Under the pieces are notes generated by a model. That model searched no databases and was not told where the DNA came from. It saw only the letters and a list, made by a program, of their open reading frames with translations. Positions 1-6,865 of a stretch of 64,000 bases of DNA are shown piece by piece. The stretch is from contig NZ_WIAD01000017.1 in assembly GCF_009618275.1 (NCBI RefSeq), positions 32,134 through 96,133 on the forward strand, in the 5' to 3' direction. Within the stretch, counting starts at the first letter, position 1; each line of letters begins with the position of its first letter. Source of the DNA: Roseimaritima sediminicola. GTDB taxonomy: Bacteria; Planctomycetota; Planctomycetia; Pirellulales; Pirellulaceae. The position numbers and the translations under genes are program-made.

Positions 1-273
1 AGGCTGAAAATCATGCCTGAGGTAGGTTGTGTCTTCAGTGGCGTGTTGCTCGCCTCGCGATTTGACGACGACCTTCAGTGTAACTTGCTTTCCCTTGGCA
101 ACTGCATGGTCGGTGATTTCAGCTCGAAAATTTTGGTATTTCTCGCGCAGCTGTTTCCAAGAAGACTTTAGCTCTGTCAGGGCAGCCTGGTCCACCTCAG
201 GCTCCTGTGAGCTCACCGGCAGAGCGAAACCACACATACCCAACAAAAAAAAACATTTGACCCAGTTAAGCAA
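1..273 (-). CDS. Exported protein, 3' end beyond window
   Basis: The reading frame is open from a TTG codon at 271-273 to the left edge (91 codons), with an in-frame stop just upstream at 289-291. TTG is chosen because GAGGTGA lies 4 bases before it. The N-terminus is a signal peptide: a short charged start, a hydrophobic run rich in Phe, Leu and Gly, then a probable cleavage near Val-Ser-Ser-Gln. The mature part begins acidic and then turns Lys/Gln-rich, with alternating strands. It is the third of three co-directional exported genes, so it may share an operon with them. No family recognised; the rest lies outside the window. Confidence 0.6.
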   Translation of the reverse strand, partial: MLNWVKCFFLLGMCGFALPVSSQEPEVDQAALTELKSSWKQLREKYQNFRAEITDHAVAKGKQVTLKVVVKSRGEQHATEDTTYLRHDFQP

Positions 274-367
274 TGCGTCACCTCTGCCTCAATTTGCCTA
301 TCTCGCAAACCGCCCAGCAGGCGCAGGCGGTTTAGTTCTCAAGCGACTTTGGGATATAAAAGCGAAC

Positions 368-640
368 CTAGCTGCACGTTCCAATGCACATCCCAGTATT
401 TGCGTCGGGCCTAGCAGGACACCCATCACACCCCGAGCAAGAGAACGACCAATAACCCTCGCAGCGACATCGCACGGACGCGCCACCCCACAGCGTGTAA
501 GAGGTACAGCTACAACTGTTTGAGCAATACCCAACCGAGGCCTGGGCGGTGGCTGGCCATAACACAAACGCAATCGCGAGCATCAGAGCTGCGAGAAAAC
601 AGGCTCTTCCAGCCAACAATTGCAAAGAACGGTATCGCAT
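368..640 (-). CDS. Small cysteine-rich exported protein
   Basis: The product has 90 residues. Residues 1-34 form a clear signal peptide (Arg near the start, long Leu/Ala core, cleavage near AQAS). The mature part of about 55 residues holds twelve cysteines in a spaced CxxxCxC...CxC...CxxCxxC pattern, so it is probably disulfide-rich or metal-binding outside the cytoplasm. A purine-rich AGGGG precedes the ATG. It sits 68 bases downstream of the DUF1573-like gene and 94 bases upstream of another exported gene, all minus strand. No known family was recognised and no function is proposed. Confidence 0.6.
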   Translation of the reverse strand: MRYRSLQLLAGRACFLAALMLAIAFVLWPATAQASVGYCSNSCSCTSYTLWGGASVRCRCEGYWSFSCSGCDGCPARPDANTGMCIGTCS

Positions 641-708
641 TACCTTGACCCCTAAAGAGAAACAAACGCAAATTAACCAGCAAGGATCTTCACTGAATCC
701 AAGGACAC

Positions 709-1152
709 TCAGAACTTCAGAGGAACAACCACACGCTGCCCCTGCTTGAGCTCAAGCACAAGATTAACGGCTTCAGCACCACCAACCTCACCACGAAAAA
801 CAACATCCTTAAAACCAAGCCCATCGATATCGGCCCGATCTGGCGACACAGACCTGCACGAGCAGTCGGTTGTTATCCTTTCAATGCCCACCCTTCTCGC
901 GGTCAAATTCCTCAGTCGCACCACGGCACTGGTCGTGTCGCCCGGCGCAGAGTCCAGCGACAGGACATGAGCGGAAAAACTGCGGCCGAACGTCGCCTGC
1001 ACGCCTGACGCAAGGGACCCATAGCGATGAGCCAGGAACGCGCCGACGCCAAAGCAAAGCAGGGCGGCAACCGCGACCGCAAGGAGAAGCTCCCTCGCTA
1101 AGTGCTTTAGCGGCGAGGCTAAGCGACTTAACGATGCGACGCTGAAACTCAT
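709..1152 (-). CDS. Membrane-anchored DUF1573-like protein
   Basis: The product has 147 residues from the ATG at 1150-1152; an in-frame TTG at 1168-1170 would add six residues. One membrane helix near residues 22-42 is followed by an Ig-like beta domain. That domain carries the motif TDCSC, which resembles the conserved Cys motif of DUF1573 proteins, and ends with a short strand pattern VVPLKF. DUF1573 proteins are common in Planctomycetes and Bacteroidetes and have no assigned enzymatic role. It is the first gene of the minus-strand trio at the left edge. Confidence 0.65.
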   Translation of the reverse strand: MSFSVASLSRLASPLKHLARELLLAVAVAALLCFGVGAFLAHRYGSLASGVQATFGRSFSAHVLSLDSAPGDTTSAVVRLRNLTARRVGIERITTDCSCRSVSPDRADIDGLGFKDVVFRGEVGGAEAVNLVLELKQGQRVVVPLKF

Positions 1153-1170
1153 CTTTGATCGCCCCGTCAA

Positions 1171-1665
1171 TTTATTGGACCGTTTTTTTGTGTCTTGATC
1201 GTATCCAGTTTGATCGCGGTGTCAACATTGAATTCAAAGTGATTTTGCTTTTTTGCCTCGTCAGTTTCAAGGGCTTGGGTGTCCTCGTAAATGACCGACA
1301 GTGCGAAACGCATGGAAAAGAGGGGTGCGTCTCAGGGCAATCGCACGTTCACGCCCCAGCTGCACTTTAGGCGAACAGCTACCACCGGAAAACTGATGTA
1401 GGCACAAAAAACTGCACTTTAGGCGAACAGGTACCCGCGGCAACTTGATATAGGCGGGAAAAAGTCTCAATCTACGCCCGATTCCAGTTTCCGCTGAACT
1501 ACCACACAGCGAAAGGTCTTCGGCCAATATTCGCCTGTCCTGCGTCAGGTTAGCATCAGTGTGGCTTGAGATGCTGTGCTCGTTTATCGTCGGCGCAACC
1601 AATTTGTGATACACTGGATTGCCTAGCGAACGCAGAATTCAAGCCGCGTCAAAGTGGAGGTCGAG
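1171..1665. other. Intergenic region without convincing gene
   Basis: Nearly 500 bases lie between the divergent DUF1573-like and DUF1559 genes. Short open frames exist, but none has a good start, family resemblance or plausible composition. The region contains the 52-base tandem repeat annotated separately and presumably the promoters of both flanking genes. No clear -35/-10 pair could be assigned. Confidence 0.5.
1361..1464. repeat. 52-bp imperfect tandem repeat, two copies
   Basis: Two adjacent 52-base units (1361-1412 and 1413-1464) share an identical first 18 bases (TGCACTTTAGGCGAACAG) and match at about 41 of 52 positions. They lie in the non-coding DNA upstream of the DUF1559 gene. 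Both units end in an A-run. The role is unknown; it may be a dispersed planctomycete repeat. Confidence 0.7.
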
Positions 1666-2643
1666 ATGAAGCTTCAGAGCACCGGATGGCATCTTAGGTT
1701 GCGTAGGGCTTTTACACTTGTCGAGCTCTTGGTGGTGCTGTTCATCATTGGGGTTCTGGTCGGCTTGTTGTTGCCTGCAGTGCAGAGCATGCGCGAGGCG
1801 GCTCGCCGGATGCAATGTCAGAACCGGCTCAAGCAGATGGCCCTCGGTTGCTTGACCTTTGAATCGACTTATAAACAACTGCCGCCCAATGGTTGGGGGT
1901 ACAGCTGGGCTCCGGAGCCGGGGCGTGGCGTTGGCACTAATCAACCCGGCGGCTGGATCTACCAACTTTTGCCGTTTGTCGACCAAGACAACCTCACCCA
2001 GGTTGGAGAGGGGACTTCGGGGCAGGCTCGAGCTGGGGCGATCAAAGAGATGTTGTCGTTGCCGGTCTCAACCTTCAAGTGCCCCTCACGTCCCGGAAGT
2101 CAGCTAGGTCCGATGTCCGACGACATAGTCTACGTAAATGCTGATCGGCCTGAATTAATTTCTCGCACGGACTATGCGATTAACGAGGGGGATTATATTA
2201 CCGACACCGACGCAGGGCCAGGTTCGCTAGCCGAAGGTGATAACCCGTATTATTCGTGGACCGATGTGCGGAAGGCGAGTGGGGTTTCATGGCTTCGTGG
2301 GTCGGCTCGGTTGTCGGATATTGTCGACGGCACCAGCCACACCTACCTGTGCGGCGAGAAACACGTGGCGAAGAATGGCTATTACGAGCCCGAAGATCGG
2401 GGATATGATGGGGCAATGCTTTCAGGCGTGGATCTTGACACAACTCGCTGGACCCTGAGGCCCCCTCTCCGCGACACGTTGGATGCCTACAATCATGAAC
2501 GGCAATTTGGTAGTGCCCACGGGGCCATTTGTTACATGGCGATGTGTGATGGCCATGTGCAGGCCGTCAGTTTTACTGTGGATCCGCAGGTTCATCAGAT
2601 CCGGGGTAGTCGGCATGACGGTCGCGTAATCACCGGCTTTTAA
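1666..2643 (+). CDS. DUF1559 (SBP_bac_10) protein with pilin-like N-terminus
   Basis: The product has 325 residues. The ATG at 1666 is preferred over an in-frame GTG at 1654 because GGAGG lies at 1656-1660. Residues 15-45 hold a type IV prepilin cleavage/methylation motif (R-AFTLVELLVVL) followed by a hydrophobic helix. The C-terminus has the planctomycete H-x9-DG signature in the stretch HGAICYMAMCDGHV. DUF1559 proteins are a large paralogous family almost confined to Planctomycetes. They are processed like pseudopilins, and their individual roles are unknown. The gene stands alone. Confidence 0.92.
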   Translation: MKLQSTGWHLRLRRAFTLVELLVVLFIIGVLVGLLLPAVQSMREAARRMQCQNRLKQMALGCLTFESTYKQLPPNGWGYSWAPEPGRGVGTNQPGGWIYQLLPFVDQDNLTQVGEGTSGQARAGAIKEMLSLPVSTFKCPSRPGSQLGPMSDDIVYVNADRPELISRTDYAINEGDYITDTDAGPGSLAEGDNPYYSWTDVRKASGVSWLRGSARLSDIVDGTSHTYLCGEKHVAKNGYYEPEDRGYDGAMLSGVDLDTTRWTLRPPLRDTLDAYNHERQFGSAHGAICYMAMCDGHVQAVSFTVDPQVHQIRGSRHDGRVITGF

Positions 2644-2776
2644 CGCGGCAAGCGTGACATGCAAGGAACTAGTGATTTCTCTGTTCACCAGTTTCAGGTC
2701 TATCGCGGATAGAGACTGAGGCCGACACGGTAGAGGTCGATCGCAGTATTGCGGTTCTACGGATTGCGGTTCCTAT

Positions 2777-3262
2777 CGACGCGGCGTCCGCTTTGTGCAA
2801 ATCTATTCTGGTGGAGCGCACAACGACGATAACTGGGACGCTCACACAGACATGGAACGCAACCACAACCTGCACGCCGCCGAGACCGACAAACCGATCG
2901 CGGGCTTGATCAAGGATCTGAAGCAGCGCGGGATGCTGGACGAAACCTTGATCGTGTGGGGCGGCGAGTTCGGTCGTCCACCGACGGCGGAGTACGCCGA
3001 AGGCAGCGGTCGCGACCACAACGCCTACGGGTTCACGATGTGGATGGCCGGCGGCGGAACCAAGGGCGGCGTCAGCGTCGGCAAGACCGACGAACTGGGC
3101 GCGGCCGCGGTCGAGAACCGCTTCCACGTCAAGAATCTGCACGCCACGATCCTCCAGCTGATGGGCCTGGATCCCAACGCCCTGACCTATTTCTATGGCG
3201 GCCTGGATCAACGCCTGGTGGGCGTCGCCGGAGCCCAGTCGATCCCGGAAGTGATGGCGTAG
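2777..3262 (+). pseudogene. DUF1501 protein, C-terminal remnant
   Basis: From about 2777 the frame reads RRGVRFVQIYSGG and continues as the C-terminal part of a DUF1501 (sulfatase-like, normally Tat-exported) protein: WDAH, a GGEFGR-P motif, GRDHN, then a C-terminal HATILQLMGLDP segment. Family members are about 450-480 residues; only about the last 160 remain. The frame upstream loses family character abruptly near 2775 and there is no RBS or start, so the 5' two-thirds are deleted. The fragment ends just before the REP array, which may have taken part in the loss. Confidence 0.8.
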
Positions 3263-3548
3263 GGGGCGGAGCTGGGGACGGGGCGTCAGCAGAAATCGCG
3301 ATGTGAGGGTGGGCGTCCGGAATCGCGAAGCGATGGTGGTGGATAGCCTCGGATGCAATCCGAGGTGCGCGTTTGCGAAACCGGCCCGAGCAAGCGCGGG
3401 CCGCATGGAACGCGACGCGAGGGTGGGCGTCCGGAATCGCGAAGCGATGGTGGTGGATAGCCTCGGATGAAATCCGAGGTGCGCGTTTGCGATACCGGCC
3501 CGAGCAAGCGTGGGCCGTACGGATCGCGACGCGACCGTGGGCATCCGG

Positions 3549-3724
3549 AATCGCGAAGCGATGGTGGTTGATAGCCTCGGATGCAATCCGAGGTGTGCGT
3601 TGGCGAAAACCCGTTAAGATGCGACGCGACGGCAGGCGGAGCCTGCCGTCGCGTCGCAACTTTGGTGGGTGGTCGGCCACCTGGGATTTCATCCCAGGCT
3701 ATCAACGGACATCGCTTCGCGATT
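3549..3724. repeat. Complete REP-like element, copy 1
   Basis: This is a full 176-base copy. It has a left inverted end, then a central perfect hairpin GCGACGCGACGGCAGGC-GGA-(reverse complement) with a 17-18 bp stem, then the hairpin CCTGGGAT-TTC-ATCCCAGG and the right inverted end. It is preceded by two left-half units and followed by two extra right-half units, as if built by unequal exchange. Confidence 0.85.
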
Positions 3725-3921
3725 GGCACACTGTCTGGGATTTCACCGCGGGCTCTCGACGGACATCGCTTCGCGACTAGCACTGCCTGGGATTCCAACG
3801 CGGGCACTCGACGGGCATCGCTTCGCGATTAAAAGCGTGCAATTGGACATGCGCTATCGATAGAATGGATGGGCGACGGCCTGGGCATTTCGAAGCAAAT
3901 CTTCCATAGGGGCAACTTCTC

Positions 3922-4386
3922 ATGTCGACTCATCACGGCATTCTGCTGCACGTTGTTTTTTCAACGAAACATCGACGTCAATGGTTGAGTCCCAAATGGC
4001 AGAAGGACATGTACGCCTACATGGGCGGAACGCTCAAACAGCACAAAGCGGTTCTGCTGAATGCCGGAGGGATTGAAGACCATGTGCACCTGTTCGTGCG
4101 TATCCATCCGTCGTTCGCGATTTCCAAAACGATCCAGATGGTCAAGGCTGGCTCGTCGCGATGGATCAACGACCTAAGCGTTTTCCGTGGAAAGTTTCAA
4201 TGGCAGCGAGGCTATGGAGCGTTCTCGGTAAGCCAATCCAAGGCAGATGCTGTTCGGCTTTACGTCGACAACCAGCAAGCTCACCATCGCGGACAGACTT
4301 TTAAAGAAGAGTATCTCGCGATCCTGAACAAGCATCAGGTGCCGTTTGATCCCAAGTACGTGTTCGAAGAAGAAATCGTGGCTTGA
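3922..4386 (+). CDS. REP-associated tyrosine transposase (IS200-like, RAYT)
   Basis: The 154-residue product is a Y1 (HUH) transposase domain. The HUH motif is His54-Val-His56 in DHVHLF. Tyr114 in VRLYVDNQQAHH is the probable catalytic tyrosine. Length and organisation fit the RAYT branch, which cuts and moves single-stranded REP hairpins without being a full insertion sequence. AGGGGC precedes the ATG. The gene is intact and bracketed on both sides by palindromic elements of the array, its likely substrates. Two further copies of its last codons lie downstream at 4624-4695 and 5025-5096. Confidence 0.9.
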   Translation: MSTHHGILLHVVFSTKHRRQWLSPKWQKDMYAYMGGTLKQHKAVLLNAGGIEDHVHLFVRIHPSFAISKTIQMVKAGSSRWINDLSVFRGKFQWQRGYGAFSVSQSKADAVRLYVDNQQAHHRGQTFKEEYLAILNKHQVPFDPKYVFEEEIVA

Positions 4387-4447
4387 GTGCGAAACCGGCC
4401 ACGCAACCGCCGGCTGTACGGATCGCGACGCGAGGGTGGGCGTCCGG

Positions 4448-4623
4448 AATCGCGAAGCGATGGTGGTGGATAGCCTCGGATGAAATCCGAGGTGTGCGTT
4501 GGCGAAAACCCGTTAAGTTGCGACGCGACGGCAGGCGGAGCCTGCCGTCGCGTCGCAACTTTGGTGGGTGGTCGGCCACCTGGGATTTCATCCCAGGCTA
4601 TCTACGGACATCGCTTCGCGATT
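4448..4623. repeat. Complete REP-like element, copy 2
   Basis: This 176-base copy lies just downstream of the RAYT gene. Its central hairpin at 4515-4561 is a perfect 22-bp stem with a 3-base GGA loop, the longest in the array. Left and right ends are imperfect inverted repeats of about 45 bases. Confidence 0.88.
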
Positions 4624-4695
4624 AACGGGGTGCGGATCAAGCATCCGGTGCCGTTCGATTCGAAGGTCGGGTTCGAAGAAGAGATTGTGCCTTAA
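4624..4695 (+). pseudogene. Orphan 3' tail of a RAYT gene, copy A
   Basis: The stretch encodes HPVPFDS-K, then FEEEIVP and a stop. This matches the last codons of the intact RAYT gene (HQVPFDPK, then FEEEIVA, stop). The sequence after the stop (GCGAAACCGGCC...) also matches the RAYT downstream flank. Only about 20 codons remain, directly joined to the right end of an element, so this is a RAYT copy deleted between two elements. Confidence 0.85.
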
Positions 4696-4844
4696 GCGCG
4701 AAACCGGCCTGAGCGACCGTGGGCATCCGAAATCGCGAAGCGATGGTGGTGGATAGCCTCGGATGAAATCCGAGGTGTGCGTTGGCGATACCGGCCCGAG
4801 GAAGCGTGGGCCGTACGGATCGCGACGCGAGGGTGGGTCTCCGG

Positions 4845-5024
4845 AATCGCGAAGCGATGGTGGTGGATAGCCTCGGATGCAATCCGAGGTGCGCGTTTGC
4901 GAAAACCCGTTTAGCTGCGACGCGACGGCAGGCGGAGCCTGCCGTCGCGTCGCAACTTTGGTGGGTGGGCGGTCGGCCACCTGGGATTCCATCCCAGGCT
5001 ATCGATGGACATCGCTTCGCGATT
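4845..5024. repeat. Complete REP-like element, copy 3
   Basis: This 180-base copy has the same left end, central long hairpin and right end as copies 1 and 2, with a few extra bases (GGGCGG) right of the central hairpin. A left-half unit at 4731 precedes it. Confidence 0.85.
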
Positions 5025-5096
5025 AACGGCGTGCGGATAGAGCATCCGGTGCCGTTCGATTCGAAGTTCGGGTTCGAAGAAGAGATTGTGCCTTGA
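5025..5096 (+). pseudogene. Orphan 3' tail of a RAYT gene, copy B
   Basis: This is a second isolated copy of the RAYT C-terminal codons (HPVPFDSKFGFEEEIVP, stop), followed by the same post-stop flank as the intact gene. Its arrangement between two complete elements is the same as copy A, so element plus tail has been duplicated as a unit. Confidence 0.85.
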
Positions 5097-5131
5097 GCAC
5101 GAAACCGGCCTGAGCAACCGTGGGCATCCGG

Positions 5132-5310
5132 AATCGCGAAGCGATGGTGGTGGATAGCCTCGGATGAAATCCGAGGTGTGCGTTGGCGAAAACCCGTTAA
5201 GATGCGACGCGACGGCAGGCGGAGCCTGCCGTCGCGTCGCAACTTTGGTGGGGGGCGGTCGGCCACCTGGGATTCCATCCCAGGCTATCTACGGACATCG
5301 CTTCGCGATT
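5132..5310. repeat. Complete REP-like element, copy 4
   Basis: This 179-base copy is followed by one extra right-half unit ending at 5345, three bases before the uvrC stop codon complement at 5349. It could act as the transcription barrier between uvrC and the array. Confidence 0.85.
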
Positions 5311-5348
5311 GGCAACTGCGCTATCTACGGACATCGCTTCGCGATTGG

Positions 5349-6773
5349 CTACCGATCCAGCGTGGATTTGCTTCGCAGGATGTGGTGGTAGTGCTGGGCG
5401 AAACGGTGGGATTCGTCGCGGACGTACTGCAGTAGCCGCAGGGCGAACGACGAACGGCTCAGCCGTAGCGGTTCGCTCTCTCCCGGCCGATAGATCTCCT
5501 CTTCTCGTTTGGCGATCGAAATCACCACCGGGGGCTGGATGTCCTGGTCGCGGAACGCGGCCATCGCAGAGTTTAACTGTCCTTTGCCGCCGTCGATCAA
5601 CAAGACGTCCGGAAAAGCTTCCTGTTCGTCGGACAAGCGGCGAAAACGCCGCGAGACCGCTTCGTGGATGCTGCGGAAATCGTCGACGCCTTTGACGTCG
5701 CGGATGCGGTAACGGCGATAGCCCGGTTTGAAGGGCAGCCCGTCGATGAACTGCACCAGCGAGGCGACCGTTTCGCCGCCGCCCAGGTGCGCGATGTCCA
5801 CGCCTTCGATCACTCGCGGCGTCTCTTTCAAACCCAGCACTTTGCGCAGTCCCGCCAAGCCTTTCTTGGGATCGATGTAGAAGACTTCGGGTTGGGCGTG
5901 CGTGTCCAGTTCGCCGCGCTCGTCCAGCCGCTCGAGCATTTTTAATTCGTCTCGAAGGATTGCCGCGCGTTCAAAGTCCAAGCGTTTGCTGGCCTCCAAC
6001 ATCTCCGCCTTCATCTCGCCCAGCAGCCGTTGCTTGCCGCCTTCGAGAAACGTCTGCAGGCGACGGATATCGCGGCGGTACGCCTCCTTGCTGATTCGCA
6101 GATTGCACGGCGCGGTGCACTGCTGGATGCTGGCCAGCAGGCACGGCCGGAACCATCGCCACTGCTCGTCCTTCTCCGAGATGTCCAGCGTGCAGGTGCG
6201 GAACTTGAAGATCCGCTGCAGCACCTGGACCGCGCCGCGCAGCGAGCCGGCACTGGTGAACGGCCCATATAACTTGACGCCCTTGTCACGCGGTTGCCGG
6301 GTGACCTCCACCCGCGGGAACTCGTCGTGCGTGGTGATCATCAGGTACGGAAAGGACTTGTCGTCTTTGAGATCGCGGTTGTAGGGCGGCTGGATGTCTT
6401 TGATCAGCCGCGACTCGGCCAGCAACGCGTCGACTTCGCTGTCGCAGGGCATGTAGTCGATGTCGGCGATCTCGCCCACCCAGTCGGCGGTGCGTTGGTC
6501 GCTCGCGGCGGCTTTGAGAAAGTAGCTGCTCGCGCGACTGCGGAGGTTCTTGGCCTTGCCAACGTAGATCACTCGGCCCGAGACGTCCTTCATCAGGTAC
6601 ACGCCGGGCGTCTGCGGAAACGTTTTGACCTTCACGGCCGCGCGGCGATTGCCGATCCCCACATCGCCCACCGGCGCAGCCGCCGATGGCTCTGCCGGGG
6701 CGCTGTCGGAAGTGGAGGGATCGTGGTCGGAAGAGTCGTCCGCGGGGGACGGTGAAGTGGGCGATGCGCTCAT
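5349..6773 (-). CDS. uvrC: UvrABC excinuclease subunit C, short form
   Basis: UvrC makes both incisions during nucleotide excision repair. The 474-residue product has a low-complexity Ser/Pro/Asp/Ala head (1-45), then the GIY-YIG nuclease domain (PGVYLMKD, VIYVGKAKNLRSR), a Cys-containing middle region, the UVR helix pair (RLDFERAAILRDELKML) and the RNase H-like UvrC domain (GVDIAHLGGG, LLIDGGKGQL). It stops after the YVRDESHRFA motif, so the C-terminal tandem HhH domain of the usual ~600-residue UvrC is absent. The truncated end abuts a REP-like element. This may be a lineage trait or an erosion. Confidence 0.93.
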   Translation of the reverse strand: MSASPTSPSPADDSSDHDPSTSDSAPAEPSAAAPVGDVGIGNRRAAVKVKTFPQTPGVYLMKDVSGRVIYVGKAKNLRSRASSYFLKAAASDQRTADWVGEIADIDYMPCDSEVDALLAESRLIKDIQPPYNRDLKDDKSFPYLMITTHDEFPRVEVTRQPRDKGVKLYGPFTSAGSLRGAVQVLQRIFKFRTCTLDISEKDEQWRWFRPCLLASIQQCTAPCNLRISKEAYRRDIRRLQTFLEGGKQRLLGEMKAEMLEASKRLDFERAAILRDELKMLERLDERGELDTHAQPEVFYIDPKKGLAGLRKVLGLKETPRVIEGVDIAHLGGGETVASLVQFIDGLPFKPGYRRYRIRDVKGVDDFRSIHEAVSRRFRRLSDEQEAFPDVLLIDGGKGQLNSAMAAFRDQDIQPPVVISIAKREEEIYRPGESEPLRLSRSSFALRLLQYVRDESHRFAQHYHHILRSKSTLDR

Positions 6774-6808
6774 GCCCGTATTGTAGGTAACGTGGCAACG
6801 GAGAAGAC

Positions 6809-6865
6809 AGCTCGGCTGGGACAGCCGAGCTACTATGGGGGCTCGTCTCGGCTGGGACAGCCGAG
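6809..6865. repeat. Two identical-core hairpins between uvrC and M16 gene
   Basis: The hairpin CTCGGCT-GGGAC-AGCCGAG occurs at 6809-6831 (9-bp stem) and again at 6847-6865, ending directly beside the stop codon of the M16 gene. No T-run follows on the minus strand. They may be a small REP family or attenuate read-through from the protease gene into uvrC. Confidence 0.65.

Larger units (their letters stand above)
3321..5345. repeat. REP-like palindromic element array around a RAYT
   Basis: This is a dense array of one dispersed-element family. Left halves start with AATCGCGAAGCGATGG at 3321, 3435, 3549, 4448, 4731, 4845 and 5132. The first three are exactly 114 bases apart. Right halves end with CATCGCTTCGCGATT or a close variant at about 3724, 3776, 3830, 4623, 5024, 5310 and 5345. 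The left end and the reverse complement of the right end match over about 45 bases, so complete copies are inverted-repeat elements of 176-180 bases. Smaller hairpins such as CCTCGGAT-GAA-ATCCGAGG lie inside each half. The array abuts the uvrC stop codon. Confidence 0.9.

Noticed and set aside
1267..1614. 115-codon frame across the 52-bp repeats
   Set aside because: No RBS, no family resemblance, and it exists mainly because the repeat is open in that frame.
3129..5278. Several overlapping frames within the REP array with repeated peptide patterns
   Set aside because: The patterns are translations of the palindromic elements; no start signals, and every frame is open by chance.
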